Assembly (NCBI GenBank): GCA_002077065.1
Contig: NAJO01000038.1
Location: forward strand, 186,001 to 250,000
Reading direction: 5' to 3'
Length of the DNA: 64,000 bases
From: Cryoendolithus antarcticus
Taxonomy: Eukaryota; Ascomycota; Dothideomycetes; Cladosporiales; Cladosporiaceae
The position numbers and the translations under genes are program-made. Below are positions 53,666-63,999 of the stretch, one piece after another (the stretch's first letter is position 1; each line of letters starts with the position of its first letter). The notes under the pieces were generated by a model. That model saw only the letters and a program-made list of their open reading frames with translations, did not search any database and was not told the DNA's origin.

Positions 53666-54667
53666 TCACAGCGAAGTCCCACCATCAACTACAACATTTT
53701 GGCCTGTTGTTGATCTCGAAGTCGCAAGGACTCTGACATGGTCTGCGACATCCTAGAAGTGGTGGTCAGTTCCAGCTTATATCTCGAAGACTCTTCAGAC
53801 AGGAAGAGCTCACCTTGACAGTAGCCAATCGTTTCAGTTTCGTGGCCTGCGTTGCAGCCTCGATCTTCTCTTCCGGGAATTTGAGTCCCCACTCTGTGAG
53901 TAGCAGGCCGGGTGAGACTGAGTTCACTCGAATCTTCGGACTGCATATGACGGCCAGCGCCTTGCTCAGGTGTATGGCCGCGGCCTTGGTGACCGAGTAC
54001 GGCAGACTGCTGCCGCTGGGCTTGACCTGCGCATGCTGTCAGCGATCTGCTTGTATTCTGAAGAGCAAAGTAAGTTAGGTCAGTCATCTTGTTGACTCAC
54101 CCCCGCCAAACTAGCAGTCACAACAAAGCTCCCCTCAGTCCTCTCAAGTTCCTCCTTAGCAGCATGCATCAACCACAAATGACTCTTCACATTGTAGAGA
54201 AAGCACTTATCCCAGTCCTCATCTACCATGCCCTCTTCCAGATTCCCGAAATCAGTCATGCGAGTCCAGCCTGCATTCGAGACCACGACATCGAGTTGTC
54301 CGAATTGCGAGATGGCTTCTTTGACGAGGCGTTGGACGGAGGGGCGGTCACCGACATCGGCTTGAATGGCTGCGAAACGGGGTTGTGATGGAGGTGTTGG
54401 AGTGGAGGAGGGGATCTTGTTCAGTTCGGCGATGAGGTCTTGGGCGCGGGTGGAGTTGTTGGCGTAGTTGAGGATCTCAGGATCAGTCAGTGGGGACGGG
54501 CGTACAGGCTCAGGTATTGACTCGATGTACTAATCTATGATCATGCGCGAGCACACGAGCAACCTGGGCGCCCAATCCCGCGGTACCAGCCGTGATACTG
54601 GCCCTGTCAGTATCATCTTACTCGCGAGATCATCTCGATGATCGTACAGTGCGACCTTCTGAGCCAT
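53666..54667 (-). CDS. Short-chain dehydrogenase/reductase (SDR)
   Basis: NAD(P)-dependent oxidoreductase; substrate unknown. Five exons: 54667-54648, 54603-54531, 54475-54101, 54026-53814 and 53752-53666 (768 bp, 255 aa); the first intron is only 44 bp. The spliced product starts MAQKVALASITAGTAGLGAQ, with the nucleotide loop TAGTAGLG in place of the usual TGxxxGIG. It continues ADVGD, VVVSNAG, then TASLAGVKPSGSSLPYSVTK with the active-site Tyr and Lys, SPGLLLTEWG, and ends VVVDGGTSL. This is the full length of a classical SDR. It faces the MFS gene at 55275 across 607 bp, which suggests a joint metabolic role. Confidence 0.88.
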
Positions 54668-55274
54668 TGTAGAGTTGGCGCGCGAATCGAAGCGCAGCCA
54701 GAGAGCCGAAGACTTATTATTATGGTGTCAGCTTATCGAGTCGATCACGTTTATTCGCAATGAGTTCCCACATTTGTCAAAATGTCTACATAATGGTACA
54801 GTATGTCACTTTCTACAAGTTCCGACTCAGTACACATGTCAAATCCTCCGCGCAACGGATGTGCCGACAGCTTGTGAGCATTGCATCACCCCACCTTAGA
54901 TCGACCGCACTTCAATGATTAGGTACCATAGTCACCGGTACAGTGCGATTGGCTGCTCAGCTATATAACTTACGAGAGACTACCGAGGTCGGCATATCTT
55001 TGCTGCGGGCACTACTGGTTGTGCGGAAGGTCCGATGGAATAAGACAGACATCAGACTGCGCGATCAATTACGGGAGCTGTACCTCTCTGGGAATTCGCA
55101 TTCGTGCAACGGCGACCTAACGAATGCACAGTCATCGAAGTGAGATCTAGCGTGTTGCAACTGGCTGACCATAGCCAAGCTTACGGTGGCGTCGAGAACA
55201 TATATCAGGAAACGCAAGTCTGCCCAACCATCGAGCCACCCAGCCTTCTATGCATTCGCAAATGAGACTCTCCG
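54668..55274. promoter_or_regulatory. Divergent promoter region between SDR and MFS genes
   Basis: 607 bp between the two start codons. TATA-like CTATATAACTT lies near 54960. Small open frames within it show no motif. It may regulate both genes together. Confidence 0.45.
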
Positions 55275-56708
55275 ATGCCAGATGAAGCGATCAAGGGTGC
55301 TGTCGATGCCTCTTTATATTACGAAGCAGCTACAATCGCGGACGCGAGAACGATCGAAGTGGGCGCCCCCGACGACCCTCCAGTCGAGCCTCCACCCGAT
55401 GGCGGCTACGGCTGGGTCTGCTGCGGCGCAGTATCACTCCTGAATGGATTCACGTGGGGTGTAGCGGCTAGCACGGGTACGTTTTACTCTCACTGGCTGA
55501 GCGACGATTACTATCCAGATGCCACCCCCTTCGACTACGCCATGGTTGGCGGCCTCATCTTCGGCTGTGCGCTACTCTTTTCTCCGATGTGGACTATCCT
55601 AACGCGAGAAGTCGGCAGGCGCCCAGTGATGCTGACTGGCTGCGTCGTGATGTCTGGCGGGTTCATTGCAGCGTCTTTCGCCACCAAAGTCTGGCAACTG
55701 ATACTCACTCAAGGATGTATGGTCGGTGTCGGCATTGGAGCGATCTTCATTCCGAGCGTTCAGGTCGTTCCGCAATGGTTCCTGAAGCGCAGAAGTCTCG
55801 CAGGTGGCATTGCGAGTGCCGGCTCTGGATTTGGTGGCCTTGCGTTCTCTCTAGGTACGGATGCCATGATCCGCCACCTCTCGATCGCGTGGGCTCTGCG
55901 CATCACCGGGCTTGTAGCTTTTGTCGGCAATTTGGTTGGCACGCTCTTGATTCGAGATCGCAATGCATCAATCAAGCCGCCACAGCTAGGCTTCGCAACG
56001 CATCTACTCCGGCGCTATGACTGCCTGCTGTTGCTCTTCTGGGGCGCAACGAACCTCCTTGGTTACATGGTCATACTGTATAGCGTCTCGAGCTACGCAA
56101 CGCAGGTCGTGCATCTCAGTCAGGCCAAAGCAGGGATCTTGACAGCAGTGCTCAATCTTGGCACAGCTTTTGGACGCCCAGCGAGTGGCCTGCTCGCAGA
56201 CAGGTACGGTCGTGTCGAAGTCTCGTTCGCTCTCACCTTCGGATGTGGTGTAAGTGTGATCGCATTGTGGATCCCCGCTTCGAGCTATGCACTGCTCATG
56301 GTCTTTGCATTCGTGAGCGGTGCCATACTTGGCGTCTTCTGGCTTGTAAGTAGCCCTACCAACCTCTTTGCGAACCTCTGCTGACGCGAGATCAAGAGCA
56401 TCGGTCCGCTGTGCGCCGAGATTGCTGGGCTGAAAGAAGTACCCAGCTTCCTGTCGCTCTGCTGGCTAGCTGTCGTCCTGCCAACTACATTTGGCGAGGC
56501 TATCGGTCTATACCTCCGTCGGCCATCCCTCGGACGCTGGAATTACCTGTATTGCCAGGTCTTTGCGGCGGTAGCGTATCTCGTCGCCTCTGTGTTCCTA
56601 GCTGAGCTATGGCGCGTCAGACGGGTGGAGAAGGCGGAGTCGTTACGGCCAGAGAGTCGCAAGCCGATGGGTCGGGTAAGACATTGGATGTATCGATATC
56701 GTCCGTAG
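55275..56708 (+). CDS. MFS transporter, monocarboxylate (MCT) type
   Basis: Plasma-membrane transporter of the major facilitator superfamily. Exons 55275-56345 and 56397-56708 (1383 bp, 460 aa) with a 51 bp intron. The N-terminal cytosolic tail ends in the MCT signature PPPDGGYGWVCCGAV. About twelve membrane helices are visible, for example MVGGLIFGCALLFSPMW, LAGGIASAGSGFGGLAFSLG and IAWALRITGLVAFVGNLVG, with the loop motif RYGRVEVSFA between helices 8 and 9. The C-terminal exon gives the last helices and a short basic tail. Substrate could be a monocarboxylate or a riboflavin-like compound; not determinable here. It ends about 50 bp from the stop of a second MFS gene on the other strand. Confidence 0.9.
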
Positions 56709-56758
56709 ATCTTGTGGCTTGCAGTCAAGGCCAATGCCGAGGCTAGACAGCCCATCTT

Positions 56759-58421
56759 TCAAATTCTGCGCTTGATCTGCCACCCAACCTTCGATGTCCT
56801 GGCGGCTATGAGTAATGCCGTGCCCAGCATGAATGATGCGCCTCCCCAGATTTGCGCATACAAATACGACCCGTCGCGCGCCTGTATCAACGCTCCAGCC
56901 AAGGGCGGTCCTGTCAAACACGCAAAGCTTACGATCGTGAATCCCATGCCCATCCTCACCCCGGCCTTCTTCATGTCTGTCGTCAAACTCGACAATGCAG
57001 CTGGGAACATCGATTGCAGTCCTGCGGATCCAGAGCCGTAGATGGCGGCGTATATGAATAGTGTTGTGCGCGTATGTATGCCGATCCAGCCGAACATTAC
57101 GATGGCGCAGACGGCCGCAAAGGGTATGATAACATTGACCGGACCCAGTCTGTCAGCGTAAAAATTGGGGATTACACGAAATACGAAGCCAATGCCGACC
57201 ATAGTGAGGAGGAGGTTGATCGAGTCCGGATATGACATGCCGAGGATGTTACGACCGTAGCTCCCAATGTAGAAGAAGCTGACTGGAGTTACAAGCTGGC
57301 CACGGATGGATTGATGCGACAACATACCTGAAATACAAGCTCCAAAAGTTGGCGAACATGCCTAAGCAGTAGAGCATAAAGGTCGGCTCCTTCAGCGCGG
57401 ACCACTCAACAATGGGTCCAGTCTTTCGTGGCGGCAGGCGAGTGCGATAGAGGGCGATAGTGATCACGTTAGTGAAGATCATGATGAAGCCACATACTCT
57501 GACTGTCCAAGGGAAACCGATGCGTGGCAGTAGTTGCTGGACCACCACGGGAAAGACCACGCCACCAGAACAGCTCCCGAGTGCCGTCAGCCCGATCGCC
57601 CATGATCTATTCTTTGCGAAGTAAGTGCTGACCAGCGACATTGAGGGACAGAAATGTAGACCGTTGGCGATTCCGAGGCAGACACCTTGACTCAAGAAGA
57701 TATGCACATAAGTCGTCGATGCCGAGAGGGAGAAAATACCCAAGAGCTGGAATACCGAGCCGGCGCAGTAGACATAATGGAACAAGCCTGCATCCAGCGC
57801 TCGACCACTCCAGGTGCCGAGGAAGAACAGCAGGAAGATCTGGATGCTGCCGATCCAGGAGATGGCTGAAGGGGACACATTCAAGGTCTCATTGTAATGC
57901 TACACGGATGGTCAGAGACTTTTGACTCACCGTGCAAATTGGATCGCTGGCATATCATTTCCATGTATTCTTCAAGTGCATTGCAATAATTAAGGGCGAC
58001 ACAGAACCTACCTGCTGGAATACGCCTATTGATGGTCAGCGGTGCATTACGGGCCGGTGAACACCCCTTACCCACCGAAACTGCTGATATATCCCCACGT
58101 GCTGAAGATAGTCAGGTGGCAGCACAAGACCTGAGTGTACGCTAGGAGCCCCCCGTCTGGGGGAGGTCCTGGGTCCTTTGAGGAAAGAGCAGATCGACGA
58201 GTGGAGGTGCGGGTCAACGACAGCATGCCCTTGGGCTCGGATGTGGCCATTCCAGAGTGATGCCCGGCAGGCTCATGGTCTTCACCATGGCCACTTTCAA
58301 TGTCGTCGCCATCGATTGGCAATGGCCATGCCGTCGCAAGACTTTCTCCATCGTCCGCAGTGGCGATAGACTTGACTTCGGCCTTCTCTTCGTCGCTTCC
58401 ACGCGAAATCGGATGAGCCAT
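56759..58421 (-). CDS. MFS transporter, monocarboxylate (MCT) type
   Basis: Second member of the same broad family. Exons: 58421-58076, 58025-58012 (14 bp), 57899-57328 and 57278-56759 (1452 bp, 483 aa). The spliced protein has an acidic cytosolic head, the MCT signature PPPDGGLLAYTQVL, then SSFGVFQQHYNETLNVSPS, where the 14 bp exon supplies GVFQQ. Further helices include IQIFLLFFLGTWSGRALDAG and TALGSCSGGVVFPVVVQQLL. The intron at 57279-57327 uses TCAG|C as acceptor, which restores FSFFYIGSYGRNILG. Around twelve helices are expected. The gene is tail-to-tail with the plus-strand MFS gene. An upstream TA-repeat TATA box lies at 58825-58836. Confidence 0.88.
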
Positions 58422-58952
58422 TACGGTATTTTCGATTTGTATCGAGTGTTAGCATGTCGTGCTCACGTTGATGAGATGTGCTGTGTCGACAGTCAATGTT
58501 GAAGTGCTTACGCCCTGTAGTACTTACTTCGGGACTCGGCTCACCTTCGAGCGAAGTCGGACGCAGTGAGAAGATCGGCAGTACGGCTTCGCACTGATCA
58601 CAATTGGTCTGGTCATGCGCTCTAGAGCCCACGGGATCTCTGCCAAAGTCAAGGCTTGCATTGCAGCTGGAGTGATGGAGATGTCTATCACGTTGTGAAC
58701 ATGGCGAAGTTAAGTTTGACCCAATCGGGACGCCCACGAACGTGTCAGCGCCACTTCTTGAAACGCAACGACACAGTCGACCGTACATGTACCTTTGCAA
58801 ACCTGATGTACGTTGATCACTGGCTATATATATATGCATGGGCCCGTCTTAGCCGGCAATGAAGCCGTTGATCCTCAACACCACGTAGAGGTGCGAGCCC
58901 GTCGTTGAGGTGGGTTTTTATAGAGGTTTGCCGCCGCCTCCGTCTAACGCTA
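58422..58952. other. Intergenic region, 531 bp
   Basis: Promoter side of the second MFS gene and 3' flank of the SUMO-motif protein gene. Includes the TA-rich box at 58825-58836. Nothing else recognised. Confidence 0.5.
58825..58836 (-). promoter_or_regulatory. TATA-like (TA)n box
   Basis: TATATATATATG on the plus strand, about 400 bp upstream of the second MFS start codon. It could serve that gene if its 5' leader is long. Confidence 0.3.
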
Positions 58953-60272
58953 CTACCAGGCGGCATCATTAGCAGCAGAGCTCTGCGCCCCGCTGCCAAC
59001 GACACCAACTTCCCAGTCGACCTGCGCTGATGCAGGCCTGCCTCCCATCCCACCGTGCGCGCCATGTAGGCTTCGGGTGCTGCCACCTGCAGCAGTGAAG
59101 CCACCACGACCACGTCCGTGGCCTCGCCGAGTCCGCCTATTGCCGCGTTCGCCTCTGCCAGCACTCACAATCCGTATCGACTGTGCCGGTTGCACATACT
59201 CGCTCGATGCTGAAAGAGCCTGTGCGCTCATCACCTGGCGCCACTGGCGCAGAACCTCCTCCCGCTGCATGTCATCCCCATACTGTACGAATCGCGCCAG
59301 GAACTGTAAATGCGCCTGCGATCGTACGTTCCGGGAGAGATCCATCATCATGCCCAGTACCGACATCGTGGTGGATTCCTGCGTCTGGTCAACTCTCACG
59401 CCTGCCGTCGGTGCAGAAAATGTGTCTGCCGGACCTCGCAGTTGTCGTGTTGAAGCGTAGGTGCGCGGCCGAGGTAGTGTCGCCGGGGCCTCCCGTTTGA
59501 TGTGCTGCCTCCATGGGTGAGCACAGCCGCATCGGCGACAGAGAAGATGGCGAGGTGGACCAATCTCACGTAGCCCGCCCGTCTGCGCCGAACGCTGTAT
59601 GGCGAATTGGCGCTTGAACGCGCGATCGTCGTCCTCTTCCAGCTTTAGTGATTCCTCACGCTTTCGCTTTATCGTCGTCTGCGGACCATTGCAAGCGTTG
59701 AAATGCACAGTATGGCAAGTCTTGCATGGAGGCCTGCTCAGCACTCCCCACTCATTCTTCGTCATGCCCGCGCGGGCCAGGTCGCCTATGATCTCTTCTC
59801 TCCCGCTGGTGAACTCTCCAGCACTCCTCGCTGCACCCGCTCGGGCAAGGTCTTCTGCAGCCTCTAGCTTCACGCTCGTGAACTCATCAACAGCCTCTCG
59901 CTTCACAAACACGGAGTCGCCTATGACTTCTTCTTTGATCCGCACTAGCTCCACCATGGCCGCTCGGCTACCTCTCTGCACAGGCTCCTGCTTCACAATC
60001 ACTGGGTAGTGTATGACCTCGTTCTTGATCGGCACTCGCTCGATTGTTGTGACCGCTCGGTCCTCTCTCATAATCACTTCTTGCTTCACAACCACTTGGT
60101 CGCCTGTGACCTCGTTCTTGATCTCGCATTCGACCGCACGGTCCTCTTTTCTCATGCTCGATCGACGCTGTAGCGCGACGATCGGCAAAAGTATGCCCTC
60201 GTTTTGGACTCTCTCTGTGCTTGGGCGACGCACAGAAGGCTCATCAAGCTGACTTCCTGAAGCGTCGGTCAT
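58953..60272 (-). CDS. Protein with tandem SUMO-acceptor-like motifs, Cys/His clusters and RG-rich tail
   Basis: No known family. Start taken at the ATG at 60272 (MTDASGSQLDEPS), 439 aa; an in-frame ATG at 60353 would add 27 residues. A hydrophobic GILLPIVAL at residues 26-34 looks like a SUMO-interacting motif. Residues 42-141 are a tandem repeat carrying seven psi-K-x-E sites (K52, K63, K83, K94, K113, K124, K135) at spacings 11, 20, 11, 19, 11 and 11; two more lie at K210 (LKLEEDDD) and K259 (IKRE). Next come PPCKTCHTVHFNAC (183-194) and LLCRRCGCAHPWRQH (243-257), which could bind zinc, a basic patch TIKRKREE, and an RG-rich tail (RRTRRGHGRGRGGF). A SUMO-regulated nuclear or RNA-binding scaffold is inferred. 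No introns seen. Confidence 0.72.
   Translation of the reverse strand: MTDASGSQLDEPSVRRPSTERVQNEGILLPIVALQRRSSMRKEDRAVECEIKNEVTGDQVVVKQEVIMREDRAVTTIERVPIKNEVIHYPVIVKQEPVQRGSRAAMVELVRIKEEVIGDSVFVKREAVDEFTSVKLEAAEDLARAGAARSAGEFTSGREEIIGDLARAGMTKNEWGVLSRPPCKTCHTVHFNACNGPQTTIKRKREESLKLEEDDDRAFKRQFAIQRSAQTGGLREIGPPRHLLCRRCGCAHPWRQHIKREAPATLPRPRTYASTRQLRGPADTFSAPTAGVRVDQTQESTTMSVLGMMMDLSRNVRSQAHLQFLARFVQYGDDMQREEVLRQWRQVMSAQALSASSEYVQPAQSIRIVSAGRGERGNRRTRRGHGRGRGGFTAAGGSTRSLHGAHGGMGGRPASAQVDWEVGVVGSGAQSSAANDAAW
59850..60155 (-). repeat. Protein-level repeat with paired psi-K-x-E motifs
   Basis: Three clear units of about 30 residues: RAVECEIKNEV..VVVKQEV, RAVTTIERVPIKNEV..VIVKQEP and RAAMVELVRIKEEV..VFVKREA. 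A fourth, decayed unit (EFTSGREEIIGDLARAG) has Arg where Lys would be. The DNA of the units is diverged. Confidence 0.75.
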
Positions 60273-61035
60273 GTTGCTAAGGTAGGAGCAAAAGTAAGAA
60301 TGTGCACGAAAGACAAATTCTGCTGTAGTGCCGCTGCGGCGAGATGTGACCATCACCGAGGGCAGGCACGAAGGACACTCTCACGTACCTTCCTCCGCTG
60401 CTCCAGATGACGCTTTGCTGCTGCTCTCGACCATACGATTCCACCCATGCTCTCTCATTATTTCGCAACCGTCTTGTGCTACTATCAGCTGCAACAAGAG
60501 TGCTCCTTGATCTTGGGCAGTTTCCAGGAGACCCGTTCCCATGACCGCTGGAGATCATGTCTGCCCGTGACACCTCGGCAACACAATCGGCATCACGGAC
60601 GACTTCGATAGATGCATAAGCTGGGCAAGGCCACTACCGAGTACTCTACGGTCAGGCCAAACGAGAGAGTACTCCAAAACGCTAGCTATCAGCTCCTGGT
60701 ACTACCGACTTACTTATGCCCATGTATTCGACACCACTGTGTCGATGAGAGGTATAGACAGTATACTGGACTCTGATTCGTGTACCCCTCAGCTTCACCT
60801 GAGCATGCCACTCGCGTGCCAGGTATGTCGAAAGATGCTCAGGTCTCTTTCAAGTCAATGTAAGAGTTTCGATCTTTCGCTTACAGGTACTGTAGACGCT
60901 GCAAATGTGGACTGGGCTGGAGCTGGGGTTTGGGATCGTCAAGACCTGTGACTGAATAAGCGGAAGGCTTGTGAGAGGATGGTCAGTCAGACATACGCTA
61001 TGCTACAGATCAAACAGATATCATACTCCTGCGTC
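60273..61035. other. Intergenic region, 763 bp
   Basis: Upstream of the SUMO-motif gene and downstream of the glycine-zipper-like gene, both minus strand. No gene or repeat recognised. Confidence 0.5.
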
Positions 61036-61679
61036 TTATCTGACCACTGGCTTCGGCCGACTCGCAGCACTGATTGTAGTCTTCCCACCCGGCGGCTTTG
61101 CTGCACCAACAGCAGCTCTCGGCGCCGCAGGTCTTGCCACACCACCGACCGCAGGCTTCACTCCCCCCATAGGTCGATTCGCAGCACTAGGCAACGGTTT
61201 CCCAGTCGGTGCCCGCGCAGTTGTCGTACCCTTCGGCGGAGCCCTCACACCACCAACGGGTGGCTTGGGCGTCACTCCCGTTCTCACAGGTGCCGCTGGC
61301 GGCTTCCTCGCTCCCGGCGGCACCGCGCCCTTGACAGCAGGCGCTCCAGGCTTGACTGCTACCTTTTTGGTCGCACCTCCACCCACCGGCCCATCCGCCG
61401 CAAACTGTCCTCTTATTCCATCACCATAGTTGTTGATGTATCCGCCAACGCCGCCGATACTGCCTACAATAGCTACACATCAATAACTGCGTCAGTGTAA
61501 GGTATTGCTAGATGGGGAGACCGACTTGAGGCACCTTGCCCTACGCTGCGGCCTGTGTTCTCAACCAAGCCGCCGACAGAGCCGACTGTGTTGCCGGCCA
61601 TTGTGCCCGCCGCCGTTATGCCGGTCTTGAGGTAGCCGGCGGCGGTGTTTTGGATGTAGTCTGTTACGTAGGAGACCAT
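61036..61679 (-). CDS. Glycine-zipper-like protein with Pro/Ala/Lys-rich tail, 190 aa
   Basis: Exons 61679-61535 and 61463-61036 (573 bp, 190 aa). Starting MVSYVTDYIQNTAAGY, residues 15-50 are a Gly/Ala-rich amphipathic stretch (TAAGTMAGNTVGSVGGLVEN) with small residues every three to four positions, like glycine-zipper or lipid-surface helices. The intron splits a glycine codon and restores GQGSIGGVGGYINNYGDG. The rest is a basic, disordered Pro/Ala/Lys tail (KPGAPAVKGAVPPGARKPP). The neighbouring acyltransferase, also on the minus strand, has a similar Lys/Ala/Pro-rich tail. A membrane or lipid-droplet role is inferred; no family name is claimed. Confidence 0.7.
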
Positions 61680-62142
61680 GGTTGCGGTGTTGTGTGGAAT
61701 TTAGAGAAAGTGAGTGGTAAGTTTTCCTGGAGGGAGATTGATGGACGCTTGTGGGTGACGGGAACTGTTAGATAGATACTTACCCCGGAGCAAATTACTA
61801 CATCGTCAACCCTTGAAGTGTTCCACGACCCGCGCGTCCAACTTCGAAGCCATCCATATCCCTGTACGCGTGACGTCGGTTTGCATGTCACCGCTCCAGC
61901 CACAGCTCCACTTCATGCAGATCAATGCATGGCGACGGGAAGATCACAAGGGCCCATGCGTTGACAAGTATGACCGGTGGTTGTGATATGGGCACAGATT
62001 TTGTGGACAAGTCGTCGATGACAATACCCAGTCTCCCGTTGCGCCTGCGCCATGCTATATATGCAATCTCATACACCCCATGCCGCTCATAAGTACATAT
62101 CAAAGTAGTTCTCTTCGAAGGAAATCCGTTCGATCCAGCCCT
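61680..62142. other. Intergenic region, 463 bp
   Basis: Promoter of the glycine-zipper-like gene and 3' flank of the acyltransferase. Nothing recognised. Confidence 0.5.
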
Positions 62143-63999
62143 CTACGATGCTATAGCCTTTTTTTTCGGTGGTGCACTCTTCACAGCTGCCACATTCGCT
62201 GCAGTCAAGGGGGTTGCCTTCGCAGTGCCGTTCAGCTTCGGAGGCCCAGTCACAGAGCCTGCTTTTGAAGGTGCAAGTTTGGTAGCCGGCTGTCTTGCTG
62301 TCGTGTTCTTCGCGGCGCCGTTCGCATTGCTCGAGGCAGCAGCTGGTGCAATTCCACCAGCCTTCTTCACAACCGGTACACTCTGTGGTCCTTTCGTCTG
62401 CGCTCGTGACGCAGCAACCTTCCTGATTGCACCGCCCGCGCTCTGCACAGCAAGCGTACTCAGCGGTCTTGTGACCATGGCTTGCGTGTTCGCCACTCCC
62501 GCTTTGGTTTTGACTTTCGATGCCAGCTGCGTCGCCGCGGGAGACTTTGGGCCTTGACCGGCCGAAATTGCCTGCTGCGTCCTGAGCGCGGCTTGCGTGA
62601 CATTCTCTCGTGTGGTCGACGGGAGACTCTCCGACACCGATGGCGCGAACTCGACGCGCTTCGCAATCTCTGGATCACCAGACTTTTGCAACGCACGCTT
62701 CATGCCCTTCTGCGTCGTCGGCGTGTCAGCAATCAGCTTGTCGTACACTGGCTTCGGCAAAGGCTTCTTCTTATTTGCAGCTTTGATCGCTTGTCGTATA
62801 GCTTCCTGACTTGTTGGAGGCGTCGGTGCTTTCCGCATCAGATCTGCAAGATTCATGTGCTGTGCCTTTGCCACTTGACCCAGCAACATATCGAAGTTCA
62901 GCGGCTCTGTCATGTCGATTGCTGACAGTGCTCCAGCAGCTGAGGTAATGGGTCCGTAGATGCTCAGGAACTCGTCCCAGCCTCCGCCTTTGACTTCCGT
63001 GGCAATCGCTTTGCGGTGGTTCGGAGGCCTCTTGCCTTTCACTGCTTGCAAGGCTGCCACTGGCTCATCAGCCGGAAATTGCCCAAACTTGTAGAAGTAC
63101 TCCAATATGTAGTCCTTCTCCCGCCATCGATTGCTCAGCCATCTGGCAAACGCTTCGTCAGTCTCCAGTGGGATCTCGGAAATGCGGTATCGTCGCCAGT
63201 ACATGTTGACAGACTTCGGTGGCCGCCCTTCGAACAGCGAAGACTTCAATGTGAACACATCCTGTCCGTACATCCCCTTGGGCACACCCTCGTACGCAAT
63301 CGTACAGTCATACAACCAATTGGTAGTCTGCTTGAGCTCTTGCAAACAGAACTGCAATCCTGTCGATCGCGGCAACAGCTGATGCTTCATGTCCTTCGTC
63401 CCGGTCTTCTTCGCCCATGCCGCAGATTTTTCTCTCGTCACAGCACTCAGATTGGTCCCCTCAGGAAAGATGAGCAACCACATCTTATCCGCCGGATTCT
63501 TCAGACCGTTCAAAGCTCGCTTGAACCGAAACTTGTCAGTTTCCCACTTTCGACTCAAAAAGATGAAATTGTAGAACTGGGCACTCCATCCGAAGATCGG
63601 TATACTCTTGAGAGACTCCTTCAAGATGATGTAGATGTGCCCATGCATCTTGTTAGTATAAGCCACCCACCACAGATACAGCCAATCAGTATATAATTGA
63701 TGGTTCGCCATCAACACCAGCCGATGTGGGAAATTACATTTTAGGGTACCGTCGTCCATCTGGTACAACTGACCCTTCATGCTCTCGTCGCCACTGACCC
63801 TGACAACAGTGGGAGCCCACCATTGCGTGATGGTCGTCATCAGAACCGCGAAAGACTCCTTCGTCCATGCCATATAGGAGTCGTAGAACTTGGGGTCCAC
63901 CAACTTCAACGGGGCACCGATGAATTGGGAAGCCGAGATCGCCATGATGCCAGATAGAAAAGTCGAGCCTGCCGAGAAGGCCCTTTCTGCTTGCCCCAT
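62143..63999 (-). CDS. PlsC-type lysophospholipid acyltransferase with long basic tail
   Basis: Transfers an acyl chain from acyl-CoA to a lysophospholipid or lysophosphatidic acid at the ER. The ATG at 63999 (MGQAERAFSAGS) is one base from the window edge, so an earlier start cannot be excluded; 618 aa are visible. The catalytic motif I is N99-H-Q-L-Y-T-D-W, with the H(x)4D dyad H100/D105. The acceptor-binding motif is FPEGTN at 177-182. Hydrophobic N-terminal segments (TFLSGIMAISASQFIGA, FAVLMTTITQWWAP) would anchor it. It resembles the AGPAT/LCLAT group. The family domain ends near residue 340; about 280 further residues are a disordered Lys/Ala/Pro-rich tail, longer than in most relatives. 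No introns in the visible part. Confidence 0.9.
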   Translation of the reverse strand: MGQAERAFSAGSTFLSGIMAISASQFIGAPLKLVDPKFYDSYMAWTKESFAVLMTTITQWWAPTVVRVSGDESMKGQLYQMDDGTLKCNFPHRLVLMANHQLYTDWLYLWWVAYTNKMHGHIYIILKESLKSIPIFGWSAQFYNFIFLSRKWETDKFRFKRALNGLKNPADKMWLLIFPEGTNLSAVTREKSAAWAKKTGTKDMKHQLLPRSTGLQFCLQELKQTTNWLYDCTIAYEGVPKGMYGQDVFTLKSSLFEGRPPKSVNMYWRRYRISEIPLETDEAFARWLSNRWREKDYILEYFYKFGQFPADEPVAALQAVKGKRPPNHRKAIATEVKGGGWDEFLSIYGPITSAAGALSAIDMTEPLNFDMLLGQVAKAQHMNLADLMRKAPTPPTSQEAIRQAIKAANKKKPLPKPVYDKLIADTPTTQKGMKRALQKSGDPEIAKRVEFAPSVSESLPSTTRENVTQAALRTQQAISAGQGPKSPAATQLASKVKTKAGVANTQAMVTRPLSTLAVQSAGGAIRKVAASRAQTKGPQSVPVVKKAGGIAPAAASSNANGAAKNTTARQPATKLAPSKAGSVTGPPKLNGTAKATPLTAANVAAVKSAPPKKKAIAS

